A DNA stretch of 64,000 nucleotides. It comes from Mycolicibacterium moriokaense. Lineage in GTDB: Bacteria > Actinomycetota > Actinomycetes > Mycobacteriales > Mycobacteriaceae. The notes beneath the pieces are model-generated. The model was not told where the DNA came from and made no database searches. It saw only the letters and a program-made list of their open reading frames with translations. Below are positions 31,992 through 43,420 of this stretch, in pieces. The translations under genes were made by a program, and so were the position numbers. The stretch covers positions 3,844,001 through 3,908,000 of the forward strand of contig NZ_AP022560.1 of NCBI RefSeq assembly GCF_010726085.1. The letters run 5' to 3'. Within the stretch, counting starts at the first letter, position 1. Each line of letters starts with the position of its first letter.

Positions 31992-32497
31992 CAGGTATCC
32001 GCACCCGAATCGCCGGCCCCCCGCACCGCCTGAGCGGCAGCCCGGATCTGCGGGGTCACCAACATCACCTGGCCCAACACACCGTTGACAAAACCAGGTG
32101 AGTCGTCGGTCGACAACTGTTTGGCCAACTCGACGGCTTCGTCGACGGCGACGGGTTCGGGAACGTCGTCGGCGTGCAGCAGTTCCCACACCGCCACCCG
32201 CAGGATCGCGCGGTCGACGGCGGGCAGCCTGTCCAGCGTCCAGCCCTGAAGGTGAGCCGAGATCAGATCGTCGATGTGCGCGATGTGATCGGTCACCCCC
32301 TGCGCGACCGTCACCGTGTACGGGTTCAGCGGTGATACGTCGGACTGCTTCTGCGCCAACTCATTTCGTGCGTGCGCTACCTCGGCGGCGGTGAGCCCGC
32401 GCGCCTCGGCCTCGAAGAGCAGGTCAACGGCCCGCTTGCGGGCCTGGTGACGGCCCTTGTCCGGCCGACGTTTCCCGTCGCCCCGGGGATTAGGCAT
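31991..32497 (-). CDS. nusB: Transcription antitermination factor NusB
   Basis: NusB binds boxA RNA with S10 and supports antitermination in rRNA operons. The 168-residue protein has a basic N-terminus ([20 protein letters not shown]), the typical [12 protein letters not shown] opening helix, and the conserved [19 protein letters not shown] and [24 protein letters not shown] segments. It overlaps efp by eight bases upstream and the next gene by one base downstream. Confidence 0.95.
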   Translation of the reverse strand: MPNPRGDGKRRPDKGRHQARKRAVDLLFEAEARGLTAAEVAHARNELAQKQSDVSPLNPYTVTVAQGVTDHIAHIDDLISAHLQGWTLDRLPAVDRAILRVAVWELLHADDVPEPVAVDEAVELAKQLSTDDSPGFVNGVLGQVMLVTPQIRAAAQAVRGAGDSGADT

Positions 32498-33053
32498 TCA
32501 CCCTTCCCAGGTAGCTGCCATCGCGCGAATCGACCTTCAGCTTGTCGCCGGTGTTGATGAACAACGGCACCTGGATCTCGGCACCGGTCTCCACCGTCGC
32601 CGGCTTGGTGCCGGCGCTGGAGCGGTCGCCCTGCAGGCCGGGCTCGGTGTGCGTGACCTCGAGCTCCACGGTCACCGGCAACTCGAGGTACAGCGGGACG
32701 CCGTCGTGGAACGCGATCTGCACCGGCAGGCTCTCCAGCAGGAACTTGGCGGCGTCGCCGACCAGCGACTCCGGCAGCGCATGCTGCTCGTAGTCCTCGG
32801 AGTCCATGAACACGAAGTCAGAGCCGTCGCGGTACAGATATGTGGCATCGCGGCGGTCGACGGTGGCCGTCTCGACCTTGACGCCCGCGTTGTAGGTCTT
32901 GTCGACGACCTTGCCCGAGATCACGTTCTTGAGCTTGGTGCGCACGAATGCGGGGCCTTTACCGGGCTTGACGTGCTGGAATTCCACGATCTGCCACAGT
33001 TGGCCGTCAATTTGAAGGACGAGTCCGTTCTTGAAGTCGGCGGTCGATGCCAC
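32490..33053 (-). CDS. efp: Translation elongation factor P
   Basis: EF-P relieves ribosome stalling at polyproline stretches. The 187-residue protein has the three-barrel layout. The exposed domain I loop is [15 protein letters not shown] with the Lys that contacts the P-site tRNA, and the C-terminal signature is [21 protein letters not shown]. The GTG start has AGGAG upstream. Overlap with nusB and a 19-base gap to pepQ suggest one operon, pepQ-efp-nusB. No modification enzyme gene (epmA or earP) is present in the window. Confidence 0.96.
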   Translation of the reverse strand: MASTADFKNGLVLQIDGQLWQIVEFQHVKPGKGPAFVRTKLKNVISGKVVDKTYNAGVKVETATVDRRDATYLYRDGSDFVFMDSEDYEQHALPESLVGDAAKFLLESLPVQIAFHDGVPLYLELPVTVELEVTHTEPGLQGDRSSAGTKPATVETGAEIQVPLFINTGDKLKVDSRDGSYLGRVNA

Positions 33054-33071
33054 GGTCGGTTGTTCTCCTGT

Positions 33072-34196
33072 TCAGAGGATCGCCAGTTCCTTGGGGAACC
33101 GAGTGAGCAAGTCAGCGGTCTGATGTTGCCGGCTGCCCGGCTCCGGGTTCGGGTGCGAGTCACTGCCGACGACAAGCGTGTCCTCGATTCGGACGCCACC
33201 GCGGTCTGGCAGATAAACACCGGGTTCCACGGTCACCGCGGAGCCAGCAAGCAGTGTACCGGCGGACGACGCGCTGATCCCCGGCGCTTCGTGTATCTGC
33301 AGACCCACGCCGTGGCCGAGTCCGTGACTGAAGTTCTCGGCGTAGCCCGCGTCGGCGATGATCTGCCGCGATGCCGCGTCGACGTCCTTGAGCGACGCCC
33401 CGGGCGCCAGCGCCTCTCTGCCCGCGCGCTGAGCGGTCGCCACCAGGTCATAGATCTCGCGCTGCCACTGCGCGACGGGCGAGAGCACGAACGTGCGCGT
33501 CATATCGGAGTGGTAGCCGCACACCAGCGCGCCGAAGTCGATCTTGACGAAGTCCCCGGCGGCCAACACCGCATCGGTGGGCCGATGGTGCGGAATCGCC
33601 GAGTTGGGCCCGGCCGCCACGATCGTCTCGAAGGACACACCGTCGGCGCCGTGATCGAGCATGAGCGCCTCGAGTTCCCGGCCCACCTCTTTCTCGGTAC
33701 GTCCCGGCCGCAGCCCGCCCCGCTCGACCAGATCGTGCAGCGCCGCGTCGGCCGCTTCGCACGCCAACCGCAGCAGCGCGATCTCGCCGGCGTCCTTGAC
33801 CTCGCGCAACGCCTCCACGGTCCCGGAGGCGCGCACCAGTTCGGTCCGCTCGCCTGCGGCTTTGGTCAGCACGCTGAAGGCGTCGACGGTCACCACGTGG
33901 CTTTCGAAGCCCAACCGCGCGACGCCGTCGGCCGCCGCGCGGGCGACCAGATGCGGGCCGCACGCCCGCTCGATGACGAGTTCGGCGTCGGGTGCCTGCT
34001 GCGCGGCCTGGGTGCGGTAGCGCCCATCGGTGGCCAGCACCGGCGTCGGGTCCTCAGCCCGGATCAGCAGCGCGGCGTTCGACCCGGTGAACCCCGACAG
34101 ATATCGGACGTTGACCAGGTCCGACACCAACATCGCATCGAGGTCGGCGTCGACAAGCCGCTGACGGAGCCGCTCCCGACGCTGTGAAATAGTCAC
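33072..34196 (-). CDS. pepQ: M24 family metallopeptidase (Xaa-Pro dipeptidase/aminopeptidase)
   Basis: The 374-residue protein has a creatinase-like N-terminal domain and a C-terminal pita-bread fold with the five dimetal ligands visible: two Asp in IDFGALVCGYHSDMTRTF, His in FSHGLGHGVGLQIHE, Glu in VTVEPGVYLP and Glu in GVRIEDTLVV. It cleaves peptides containing proline, cytoplasmically. The GTG start has a TAGGTT hexamer eight bases upstream (34205-34210) and no ribosome-binding site, so its mRNA is probably leaderless. Pairing with efp is widespread and links proline peptide turnover to polyproline translation. Confidence 0.93.
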   Translation of the reverse strand: MTISQRRERLRQRLVDADLDAMLVSDLVNVRYLSGFTGSNAALLIRAEDPTPVLATDGRYRTQAAQQAPDAELVIERACGPHLVARAAADGVARLGFESHVVTVDAFSVLTKAAGERTELVRASGTVEALREVKDAGEIALLRLACEAADAALHDLVERGGLRPGRTEKEVGRELEALMLDHGADGVSFETIVAAGPNSAIPHHRPTDAVLAAGDFVKIDFGALVCGYHSDMTRTFVLSPVAQWQREIYDLVATAQRAGREALAPGASLKDVDAASRQIIADAGYAENFSHGLGHGVGLQIHEAPGISASSAGTLLAGSAVTVEPGVYLPDRGGVRIEDTLVVGSDSHPNPEPGSRQHQTADLLTRFPKELAIL

Positions 34197-34229
34197 GGTT
34201 AGTGAACCTACTCGCTAAGGTGAGGCCCC
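34197..34229. promoter_or_regulatory. Compact divergent promoter region for pepQ and the four-helix membrane protein
   Basis: The gap is only 33 bases. On the minus strand TAGGTT (34205-34210) lies eight bases before the pepQ GTG. On the plus strand TAAGGT (34216-34221) lies eight bases before the ATG at 34230. GGTT and AACC (34197-34208) also form a small inverted repeat. Both genes thus appear leaderless. Confidence 0.5.
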
Positions 34230-34778
34230 ATGAGTAAGTGGTTGCTGCGCGGACTGGTGTTCGCGGCCCTGATGGTCATAGTGCGACTGCTCCAGGGAGC
34301 GTTGATCAACACCTGGGAGACCAGGGCCGGGCTGATCAGCATCATTCTGGTGGCGCTCTACGCCATCGCGGTCTTCTTGTGGGGTATTGCCGACGGCCGC
34401 GCCGACGCCCGCGCCAACCCGGATCCCGACCGCCGCGGCGACCTGGCGATGACATGGCTTCTCGCCGGTCTGTTCGCCGGCATCGTCAGCGGCGCCGTCG
34501 CTTGGTTCATTCACCTCTTCTACAAGAGCCTCTACGTCGAGGGCCTGATCAACGAACTGACCACCTTCGCAGCGTTCACGGCGCTGCTGACGTTCCTGGT
34601 GGCCATCGCCGGCGTCGCGCTCGGCCGGTATCTCATCGACCGCAAGGCCCCCGAGGTGCCCCACCACGGCCATGGACATGACGACGAGCGGGCCGACACG
34701 GATGTGTTCGCCGCGGTCCGGTCGGACAGCGACCAGACGGTTGAGTACGACACGACCGAAGGCAATCGCAACACCTAG
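34230..34778 (+). CDS. Four-helix integral membrane protein (Rv2536-like)
   Basis: The 182-residue protein has four membrane helices: ALMVIVRLLQGALI, LISIILVALYAIAVFLWGI, TWLLAGLFAGIVSGAVAWFI and FTALLTFLVAIAGVALGRY. A hydrophilic acidic tail with a histidine-rich patch (HHGHGHDD) follows and could bind metal, though this is only a suggestion. Homologues lie between pepQ and aroQ in mycobacteria and are sometimes named B-4DMT transporters; transport has not been shown here. Confidence 0.8.
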   Translation: MSKWLLRGLVFAALMVIVRLLQGALINTWETRAGLISIILVALYAIAVFLWGIADGRADARANPDPDRRGDLAMTWLLAGLFAGIVSGAVAWFIHLFYKSLYVEGLINELTTFAAFTALLTFLVAIAGVALGRYLIDRKAPEVPHHGHGHDDERADTDVFAAVRSDSDQTVEYDTTEGNRNT

Positions 34779-34821
34779 TCCCGCCGGCTCCTGACGGTCG
34801 CACCCCTGAGCATCGGGTCTC

Positions 34822-35733
34822 ATGAATCCCGACGGAAATCCGGACGAATTCTGTACGTCCGACCAGTGGAGTGCATTGACGTCTGCGGCGTCGCATTCCC
34901 AATTCGCCGGTGTGCTGGGCGGATTCCTGATCACCGCCATCGCCCTGCTGATGGACAGGAACAGCCGCGAGAGTGTGCACACGCTTGCGCTGTTCTCCTC
35001 CGCGGTGCTGATCCTCATGCTGGACAGCTTCCTGTTCAGTTTGATCACCGGCACGCAGGTGCCCTCCGAGGGCGACCGGCGCGGCATCTGCGCGATCGCG
35101 TGGACTCAGGGCGCGGTGTCGACGGGGATGCTGGCCGCGGGCGCTGTGGCGTTGTTCGGGGGCCTCGGCTGGATGCTCGCCAGTCACGCCGTCAGGAAGA
35201 TTTCGGTGGAGGAGGCCGAGGACGCGGGCGCCTACAGCTTCCTCGCCGACCTCGGCGGCTGGCTCACGTTCGCCGCGGCGATGGCTGCCACGCTGATCCT
35301 GTCCGAAACGTCGGTCGACTACCTGCATTTCATGTACGGCCGTCGCCCCGAGCTTTGGGTCACCGGCCTGATCGTCACGAGCGCCGCAGTGATTATCTTC
35401 GTGAATTTCGTGCTGGTGTACGTGCGAACCAGGACCCTGCGTAAGTCACTGGCCGACCCGGACGAGCCGACCCGGTTGGCGCTTCGGTCGATCAAGGTCG
35501 CGACCGTGACCACTCTGGGCCTCGCCATCGTCGCGTCATGGCTTGCCATGAGTCTGGCCCGATTCCCCAAGCCGTGGTTGATCGAGCCGAACCTGGGCCT
35601 CGTCGTCTTCGTCCTCATACTCACCTTCGTGCTGCCGACGATCGTGTCGATCGCGATCTGCTACTCGGTGGCCAGCACCGACGAGCACATCTCTATCCGA
35701 GGCTGGATATCGTTGCGCCGGCCACGCCACTGA
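34822..35733 (+). CDS. Seven-helix integral membrane protein of unknown function
   Basis: The 303-residue protein is not one I recognise. It has about seven hydrophobic helices, including FAGVLGGFLITAIALLM, LFSSAVLILMLDSFLFSLI, GMLAAGAVALFGGLGWML, LWVTGLIVTSAAVIIFVNF and LGLVVFVLILTFVLPTIVS. Polar loops are short, with an acidic cytoplasmic-looking loop (ISVEEAEDAGAY). It starts 43 bases after the previous membrane protein gene. It is the first gene of a stretch, up to 41156, that separates pepQ/Rv2536 from aroQ and looks like an insertion relative to M. tuberculosis. Confidence 0.72.
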   Translation: MNPDGNPDEFCTSDQWSALTSAASHSQFAGVLGGFLITAIALLMDRNSRESVHTLALFSSAVLILMLDSFLFSLITGTQVPSEGDRRGICAIAWTQGAVSTGMLAAGAVALFGGLGWMLASHAVRKISVEEAEDAGAYSFLADLGGWLTFAAAMAATLILSETSVDYLHFMYGRRPELWVTGLIVTSAAVIIFVNFVLVYVRTRTLRKSLADPDEPTRLALRSIKVATVTTLGLAIVASWLAMSLARFPKPWLIEPNLGLVVFVLILTFVLPTIVSIAICYSVASTDEHISIRGWISLRRPRH

Positions 35734-35844
35734 CTTAGGAAAGGCAAGGCAACTACCGGCGTCCGCCGATCACCGGGTTCAGTTCATACCGCCGGGAAGG
35801 CCTGCGCGCGATACTCTTAGCCCGTTCGATGCGGGAGGGGCAGG

Positions 35845-38800
35845 GTGAGCTCTGACGAGTCCGGTCTATCGATCGATGAATTGCTGGACCGCGCGGTACG
35901 AGCTATCAACCATGGCGACCGCGCGACAGCCGCTGCGCTCGCCAGTCAGGTGCTTGCCGTCGACCGCGGTAATCCCGAGGCCGAGGATCTGCTCGCGGTA
36001 TCGGCCAAGCACGGCGAGATACGCCGTCTGACACTGATGTTCGTGGATCTCGTGGATTCGACAGTGCTGTCGACCCGCGTCGAGCCCGAGACGTACCGCA
36101 CCTTGGTGGGCCGCTATCGCGATGAGGTGGTGCGACTAGTCAATCAGTATGAGGGCCATATACATTCGACAAAGGGCGACGGATTACTGGCGATGTTCGG
36201 TCATCCCAAGGCCCATGAGGACGACGTACGTCGCGCTGTCGCGGCAGGTTCGGACATCACCCGGGCCGTCGCACGACTCAGCGACCAGGCAGAGCGCAGG
36301 TTCGGTGTCACGTTGAGCGCGCGTGTCGGCGTCCACCGAGGCCTGGTCTACCTCGACCCCGAAGAGAACGACGTCTACGGATTCGCTGCCAATTTTGCCC
36401 AACGGATCGAATCGTTGGCGGAGCCGGGCTCGGTAGCCGTTTCCGACGCCACCGCCGCACTGGTGGGCGATGTCTTCGAACTTGTCGAATGCCCGCCGGC
36501 CCGGGTGAAGGGAATGATCGAACCGGTCCCCTATCACCGTGTCGTCGGCGAACGCTCAAATGCGCCAACCCTATTGCTGTCGACACCTCTTGTCGGGCGT
36601 GAGCGGGAGCGGACATGGCTGGAAAAGGCATGGCAGGAAGCACTCGCGGGGCGGTCGACGACGCCCGGCGTCGCATTTCACGGTGAACCGGGCATCGGCA
36701 AGACGAGGCTGGCGCATGCGGCTGCGGAGCAGGCACAGGAATCCGGCGGCACGGTCGTCGAGCTCCGAGGCTCGCCGCTGCACGATGACGCGGGCCTGCA
36801 CCCTGTCCGCAGGCTCCTGGAACGTCGTTGTGGCATTACGCGATTCACCGACGGCCCCGACAGGTTGCGGCTGCTGGAGGCCGAACTACGCGGGTGCGGG
36901 ATGGATCCGGCCAACGTGGTGCCGCTACTGGCACCCGTGCTGGGTGTAGGGCCAGAACACGGTTACCAGCCGGCGGCTGTTGAAGGCCGCACACTGTACG
37001 AGTTGATCGGCGCGGCCGCGCACCAATACGTGTTGAAGTGTCTCGGCGACGGCGCGGGCCTGGTCATCGCCGAGGATGTGCACTGGTTCGATCCGTCGAC
37101 CATCGAGCTGCTCAAGTCGATGCTGTCCTCCGCCGACGGGACGCTGATGGTTGTGCTGACTGGGCGCGAAGGTCCGTGGCTGCAAAACGAGTGGCCGGTG
37201 TCGCTTTTCGAGCTCAGTCCACTTTCCGATGACGAGTCGGACGCACTGATCGATGCCCTGAACCCGACGGTGACCGAAGCGCAACGTGCGGCGGTGCGCA
37301 GCCGCTGTGATGGAGTCCCGTTCTACATCGAGCACGTGGTGGCCGGGTTGAATGAGGCCGAGTACGAGCAGCAGGTTCCCGACGCACTGTACGAACCGCT
37401 GTTCGCCCGCCTACATGCCCGCAACGATGTTGTGCCTGTGGTCGAGGCCGCGGCGGCCATCGGGCGTGCCGGGGACCATGTCCTGCTCAGGTCCGTTGTG
37501 GACCCCGAGATCAACGACGTCGAGGACATCGTCGCCGAACTCGTGCGGGCCCGTGTCCTCGAGCCAAATGGGATCGATGGGTGGCGATTTCGACATGAAC
37601 TGCTGCGTGAAGTGGCTTCCGAGCTGGCACCACCATCCTTGCGGCGAGTTCTGCACGCCCGCGCTGCGCGCGCCTTGATCGAGGGTGCTGCCGGGATTGA
37701 ACCCGATTGGCGTGTGGTGGCGCGTCATTTCGAATTCGCGCAACGCTTCGACGACGCGGTCACCGCCTATCAGAAAGCTTCCATCGACGCGCGGCGCCGT
37801 GGTGCCCTTCAGGAGGCGCTGATCTGCCTGACCAACGCGCTCGACCGGCTCACGCAGTGCAAGCCGGGACCGGCACGGGACCGCGCGGAGATTCACATCC
37901 GGCTGGAGCGTGGTTTTCTGGCCGGTGCCGCACAGGGTAGCTGGAGCGGCGAGGGCCCCGCCGACCTCGAACGGTGCCTGGAGCTTGCAAGTGCGGGGAT
38001 GCACGAAGACGAGTTGTTCGCGTCGCTGTATTCATTGATCGGCTACTACCACCCGCGCGCAGAACTGCGCCGTGCGCACGATCTGCTGGACTCCTTGTCG
38101 CAACAACCCGTCACTGCTGAGCGCGCGTGGAGCGCTCCTGCACTGTCCTCCACACTGGGTACCGTTCTGTGGCTGGAGGGCGACTTCGAAGCCGCGCGCG
38201 GCCACCTGCTGGACGCACTTGACGCTCGCTCCGCTGCCGATCCGCGCGAACTCGCAACCGCTTGGTGGGTAGCCACCGATCCGATCTCGGCTGCCCACAA
38301 CTATCTCGCACTGACCTACATCATGTCCGGTGACTTGGACCGCGCGGATATCGAACTGGCCCAGTCGGTCCGACGCTGCGAGGAGCTGGAATATCCCCAG
38401 AATGCATTCAACAGGGCGATGACGTACTTCCATGAGATCTGGGTGCGCCTCGAATCGAGCCGAGTCGACGAGGCCGCCACCCTTGTCTCCGGAATGCGTA
38501 GTCACGCAGAGGCTTCAGGCCTAGATCTGTGGCTGTGGGTCAGCGCCACACAAAACGCCACCACGAAGGCATTGGCGGAACTGAGTGCAGGCGCCGACGA
38601 CGCGGTCCTGACGTCCAGAGCCGAGAACATCGTGCGGCGGGTGGACGCGTCGCGGCTCATGGAGCTCAATGTGTACCTCACCTTCCATGATGCGGTGATC
38701 GCGCGCCTCCTGATTGCGGCGGGCAGCCATGACAAGGCTTGCGAGCGGCTCGACATGTCCTTGGAACTCGCCGAGCGAAGCGGAATGCATTTCCACGACG

Positions 38801-39042
38801 CCGAGTTGATGCGATTGCGCGCCCACGCACTCGCCGCGCCGGACGCACAGCGGAATGCGCTGGCGGACGCGCTGGCATTTGCGCGCCGCCAGGGCGCGAT
38901 GCTTTTTGAATTGCGTTGTCTGCTGGATGGTTTCGAGCTGCTCGGAGATGGTGATCGATCGGCTCTCGCGGAAGTTCTGTGCCGTTTCCCCGGCGACGCG
39001 CGATGGCCCGAACGCGTCCGCGCAGAAAGAATTCTGTCGTGA
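35845..39042 (+). CDS. Class III adenylate/guanylate cyclase fused to AAA-type ATPase and TPR-like domain
   Basis: The 1065-residue protein begins with a short helical segment, then a cyclase homology domain (about 57-235). Metal Asp residues lie in MFVDLVDST (near 68) and in STKGDGLLAMFG (near 110); Asn and Arg needed in the transition state lie in YGFAANFAQRIE (near 183). All key residues are present, so activity is plausible. A signalling ATPase domain follows (VGRERERTWLEKA, Walker A GEPGIGKTRLA near 280, Walker B VIAEDVHWFD near 407), then a long helical TPR-like region to the end. Unlike several mycobacterial relatives there is no LuxR helix-turn-helix. The GTG start has GGGAGGGG upstream; TACTCT at 35812-35817 may be its -10. 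Confidence 0.9.
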   Translation: MSSDESGLSIDELLDRAVRAINHGDRATAAALASQVLAVDRGNPEAEDLLAVSAKHGEIRRLTLMFVDLVDSTVLSTRVEPETYRTLVGRYRDEVVRLVNQYEGHIHSTKGDGLLAMFGHPKAHEDDVRRAVAAGSDITRAVARLSDQAERRFGVTLSARVGVHRGLVYLDPEENDVYGFAANFAQRIESLAEPGSVAVSDATAALVGDVFELVECPPARVKGMIEPVPYHRVVGERSNAPTLLLSTPLVGRERERTWLEKAWQEALAGRSTTPGVAFHGEPGIGKTRLAHAAAEQAQESGGTVVELRGSPLHDDAGLHPVRRLLERRCGITRFTDGPDRLRLLEAELRGCGMDPANVVPLLAPVLGVGPEHGYQPAAVEGRTLYELIGAAAHQYVLKCLGDGAGLVIAEDVHWFDPSTIELLKSMLSSADGTLMVVLTGREGPWLQNEWPVSLFELSPLSDDESDALIDALNPTVTEAQRAAVRSRCDGVPFYIEHVVAGLNEAEYEQQVPDALYEPLFARLHARNDVVPVVEAAAAIGRAGDHVLLRSVVDPEINDVEDIVAELVRARVLEPNGIDGWRFRHELLREVASELAPPSLRRVLHARAARALIEGAAGIEPDWRVVARHFEFAQRFDDAVTAYQKASIDARRRGALQEALICLTNALDRLTQCKPGPARDRAEIHIRLERGFLAGAAQGSWSGEGPADLERCLELASAGMHEDELFASLYSLIGYYHPRAELRRAHDLLDSLSQQPVTAERAWSAPALSSTLGTVLWLEGDFEAARGHLLDALDARSAADPRELATAWWVATDPISAAHNYLALTYIMSGDLDRADIELAQSVRRCEELEYPQNAFNRAMTYFHEIWVRLESSRVDEAATLVSGMRSHAEASGLDLWLWVSATQNATTKALAELSAGADDAVLTSRAENIVRRVDASRLMELNVYLTFHDAVIARLLIAAGSHDKACERLDMSLELAERSGMHFHDAELMRLRAHALAAPDAQRNALADALAFARRQGAMLFELRCLLDGFELLGDGDRSALAEVLCRFPGDARWPERVRAERILS

Positions 39043-39101
39043 TCGATGTCGACTTCTGCTGGATCACTGCATTCCCACCGCGATTCTGAGAGGCTCTGCG
39101 C

Positions 39102-40262
39102 ATGACGGGGGTACGAGTGTCTTCGAGATGGACAGACGACGTACTCGATCGCATGCGGGGGGTCGGTGACGAGGTCGCCGACGAGCCGGTACGGGAGCTT
39201 CTCGCGCGGGGCGGCCTCGACGAAATCAACGCCTTGATGTCGACGCTCATTCGGGTCCGTCAGCCAGTACCGGCGGAGCTACCCAACGAGCTCGAAGCCT
39301 ACCTGGGCCGGACACTAGCCCTACCGGACTGGGCGGACCCCGCGAAAATCGAACGGGGGCAAGTGCTTTTCGAGGAGTGGTGGCCCCAGATCACCCTCTG
39401 CCTTTTCTGCGGGTCATTGCCGGCGTCGTATGCAGCGGCGAACGGAGTCGCGGTGCTCGATCGGACCGCCGAGCTCGAGCGGAGAACCACCAGAAAGCGC
39501 CGCATCACCGAGACCGGCCTGTTCCTGGTCGACGCGTGTTACGTCGGCGGACTCGGTGAAGACGGTGCAGGACTTCGCACCATCCAGAAGGTCCGTCTGA
39601 TGCACGCCGCCGTCCGCCAGTTGATCAAGTCCCGCGCCCAGCAGGATCCAAGGGTGTGGAACTTCGACACCCACGGTGAACCCATCAATCAAGAGGATCT
39701 CGCGGGTACGCGCCTGGTCTTCGCCGCCGCAGTCGTTGAGTTTCTGCCGCGCCTCGGTTTTCGGATGAGTCCCGACGACGTCGACGCCTATCTGCATCTC
39801 TGGAATGTCATCGGTCATCTGATGGGTGTCGACGACGAATTGCTGGTGCACGATCGCGACGACGCCTTCGCACTGGCCGACGCCATCCGAGTACGCCAAT
39901 ACAGTCGGTCCGATCCGGGAATTCGGATGACGAAGGCACTGCTCGAATTCCTATACGAAATCACGCCGGGCCGCCTCGATCACGCGTTCTACCCCGCGTT
40001 GATCCGACATCTGATCACCGACGAGGTGGCCGACATGCTCTGCGTACCGTCGTCGAGTCTGGTCGACGACCTCGGCCGGCTGACGCGACTGGTCGATTGG
40101 CTTCTGGTACATGTCTTTCGTCGGCCGGACCGGGTACCGCGCGTGGCCCGCAAAATATCGCGTCAGGTACTCAGACAGATGCTGCGGGAGCAACATCGTG
40201 GCGAGCGACCACCGTTCGCGATTCCCGACCAGCTCGCCAAGAAGTGGAATCTCGGGGTGTGA
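39102..40262 (+). CDS. DUF2236 / MpaB-type oxygenase family protein
   Basis: The 386-residue protein matches the family that includes ER-bound oxygenase MpaB and latex clearing protein, thought to bind heme and cleave or oxidise isoprenoid chains. Candidate heme-side residues are the His in VRLMHAAVRQL and in LHLWNVIGHLMGVDDELL. The GSLPASYAAANG stretch near residue 105 and DLAGTRLVFAAAVVEFLPRLG are also typical. It begins 60 bases after the cyclase gene and may be co-transcribed. Its stop and that of the convergent DUF5995 gene form a single TGATCA. The substrate is unknown. Confidence 0.82.
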   Translation: MTGVRVSSRWTDDVLDRMRGVGDEVADEPVRELLARGGLDEINALMSTLIRVRQPVPAELPNELEAYLGRTLALPDWADPAKIERGQVLFEEWWPQITLCLFCGSLPASYAAANGVAVLDRTAELERRTTRKRRITETGLFLVDACYVGGLGEDGAGLRTIQKVRLMHAAVRQLIKSRAQQDPRVWNFDTHGEPINQEDLAGTRLVFAAAVVEFLPRLGFRMSPDDVDAYLHLWNVIGHLMGVDDELLVHDRDDAFALADAIRVRQYSRSDPGIRMTKALLEFLYEITPGRLDHAFYPALIRHLITDEVADMLCVPSSSLVDDLGRLTRLVDWLLVHVFRRPDRVPRVARKISRQVLRQMLREQHRGERPPFAIPDQLAKKWNLGV

Positions 40263-41156
40263 TCACGTCTGGTTGAGGGCTCGCAAGTTGCCTGCGGTAT
40301 CCCTGCTCTCGTACTTCGCGATCAGCCGGATGACAGTCGGAGTGAGTCGCCAGTACTCCGGCGGATGCAGGTACCAGGCGCACAACGCCGCCGCCCACGA
40401 CATCTGATTCACCGTCTGCTCTCTCACCTTCTGCGGATGCATGGCCAGAGAGATGGCGAAGAGCCAAGCGCTCGTGCGGAACTTCCGGAACACTCTTCCG
40501 ATCAGCCCGTGAGCGGGTAACGGTAAGCGGATCCATCGGATCGACGGCGAAAGCCGGTCGACGATCTTCAGCATGCCGCGAACTTCGCCGATCACCAGGT
40601 CGTTGATGAGCTTGAAATCAGGCTCGAACGTCTGCATGGTGGTCGGTGCGAGCTGAGCGACGACAAGGCCCAAATCGAATTGGATGTGCGCGTTCAGCCC
40701 CGCGATCATGTGCTGCAGCATCGTCGAATGCCCCAGCTCGTGTCCGACGAAGACAACCTCCCACGGAAGGGTCAGCCCGTCGGACTCGGCAGGATCGAAG
40801 TACGCATTCAACGCATCGAAGTAGCGCTGGGCGAATACCGCGTCGAAGCGTTCCATCAGCTGCGGCTCTTTGAATTTGCCCGCCTCGAGCGCATCGCGAA
40901 TCGCCAGGGTGGACCTTCGGTAGAGCACCGCGAAGTAGCCGATGGTGCTCTGTTCTCGAATCGCCCAATCGATGATCTGATCGAGATTTCGCAATACGCC
41001 ATCGATGTCGCTCGCTGGTTGGAGAGGTGTCCACGAAGTGCCGGGAGTCGGACGCTTGCGGGGAGATATTTGCGAGTAATGCTGCTCGTTCCCATGCGGG
41101 ATCGCCGTGTGGGCGCCCGAATCAGCTTCCTTCTGCACGTTCTGCTGCAAAGTCAT
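40263..41156 (-). CDS. DUF5995-like protein
   Basis: The 297-residue protein has the conserved HELGHSTMLQHMIAGLNAHIQ region, in which HELGH resembles a zinc-peptidase motif and NAHIQFDLGLVVAQL recalls the NAHI-type block of DUF5995 proteins. Whether the HExxH here binds metal is unknown; the usual third ligand is not obvious. No signal peptide. It converges on the oxygenase gene with no intervening base and is followed upstream by a 108-base gap to aroQ in which I see nothing. It seems part of the accessory group with the cyclase and oxygenase. Confidence 0.65.
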   Translation of the reverse strand: MTLQQNVQKEADSGAHTAIPHGNEQHYSQISPRKRPTPGTSWTPLQPASDIDGVLRNLDQIIDWAIREQSTIGYFAVLYRRSTLAIRDALEAGKFKEPQLMERFDAVFAQRYFDALNAYFDPAESDGLTLPWEVVFVGHELGHSTMLQHMIAGLNAHIQFDLGLVVAQLAPTTMQTFEPDFKLINDLVIGEVRGMLKIVDRLSPSIRWIRLPLPAHGLIGRVFRKFRTSAWLFAISLAMHPQKVREQTVNQMSWAAALCAWYLHPPEYWRLTPTVIRLIAKYESRDTAGNLRALNQT

Positions 41157-41264
41157 AGCCGACCACCACGTTTGCTAGTACCCACCGGCCCCGCCGCAGC
41201 GGGTTTGACGAGATCAGGATTGCACGAACCGGCGTCCCGGACGTGAGTAGTGGACTACCTGTCT

Positions 41265-41696
41265 CTATCCGAGGCTGGCGAGGTACCGCAAGGCCAGGAC
41301 GTAGCCCTGGACGCCGAGGCCGACGATGACCCCGGAAGCCACCGCGCTGATGTAGGAGTTGTGCCGAAACTCTTCGCGCTTGTACACATTCGAGATGTGC
41401 ACCTCGATCAGCGGGGCAGTCAGCTCCGCGCACGCGTCGCGGAGAGCGATCGAGGTGTGCGTCAGCGCGCCGGCGTTCAGGATGACCGGGTCTCCTGCGT
41501 CGGCGGCCGCGTGGATGAAGTTGAGCAGTTCCGCTTCGCTGTCGCTCTGCCGCACCACCGCGGTGAGGCCGAGGTCTTCGGCTTCGGCCTCGATCAGCGC
41601 CACCAGATCCTCGTAGGTGGTGCTGCCGTAAACATCCGGCTCACGCTTGCCGAGCCGGCCGAGGTTGGGCCCGTTCAGGACCAGCACGGTCGTCAT
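41265..41696 (-). CDS. aroQ: 3-dehydroquinate dehydratase, type II
   Basis: AroQ converts 3-dehydroquinate to 3-dehydroshikimate, step three of chorismate synthesis. The 143-residue protein shows the small type II signature [21 protein letters not shown] at the start with the lid Arg and catalytic Tyr, the catalytic His in [18 protein letters not shown], and [21 protein letters not shown]. tuberculosis calls this gene aroD. It begins seven bases after the aroB stop and ends the aro operon. Confidence 0.96.
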   Translation of the reverse strand: MTTVLVLNGPNLGRLGKREPDVYGSTTYEDLVALIEAEAEDLGLTAVVRQSDSEAELLNFIHAAADAGDPVILNAGALTHTSIALRDACAELTAPLIEVHISNVYKREEFRHNSYISAVASGVIVGLGVQGYVLALRYLASLG

Positions 41697-41703
41697 CGCT
41701 AGG

Positions 41704-43419
<1,716 letters not shown>

Positions 43420-43420
<1 letters not shown>

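Noticed and set aside
38100..38150. GAGCGC-rich stretch resembling the palindromic element
   Set aside because: Lacks the TTTGTGTGC arms and lies inside the cyclase coding sequence.
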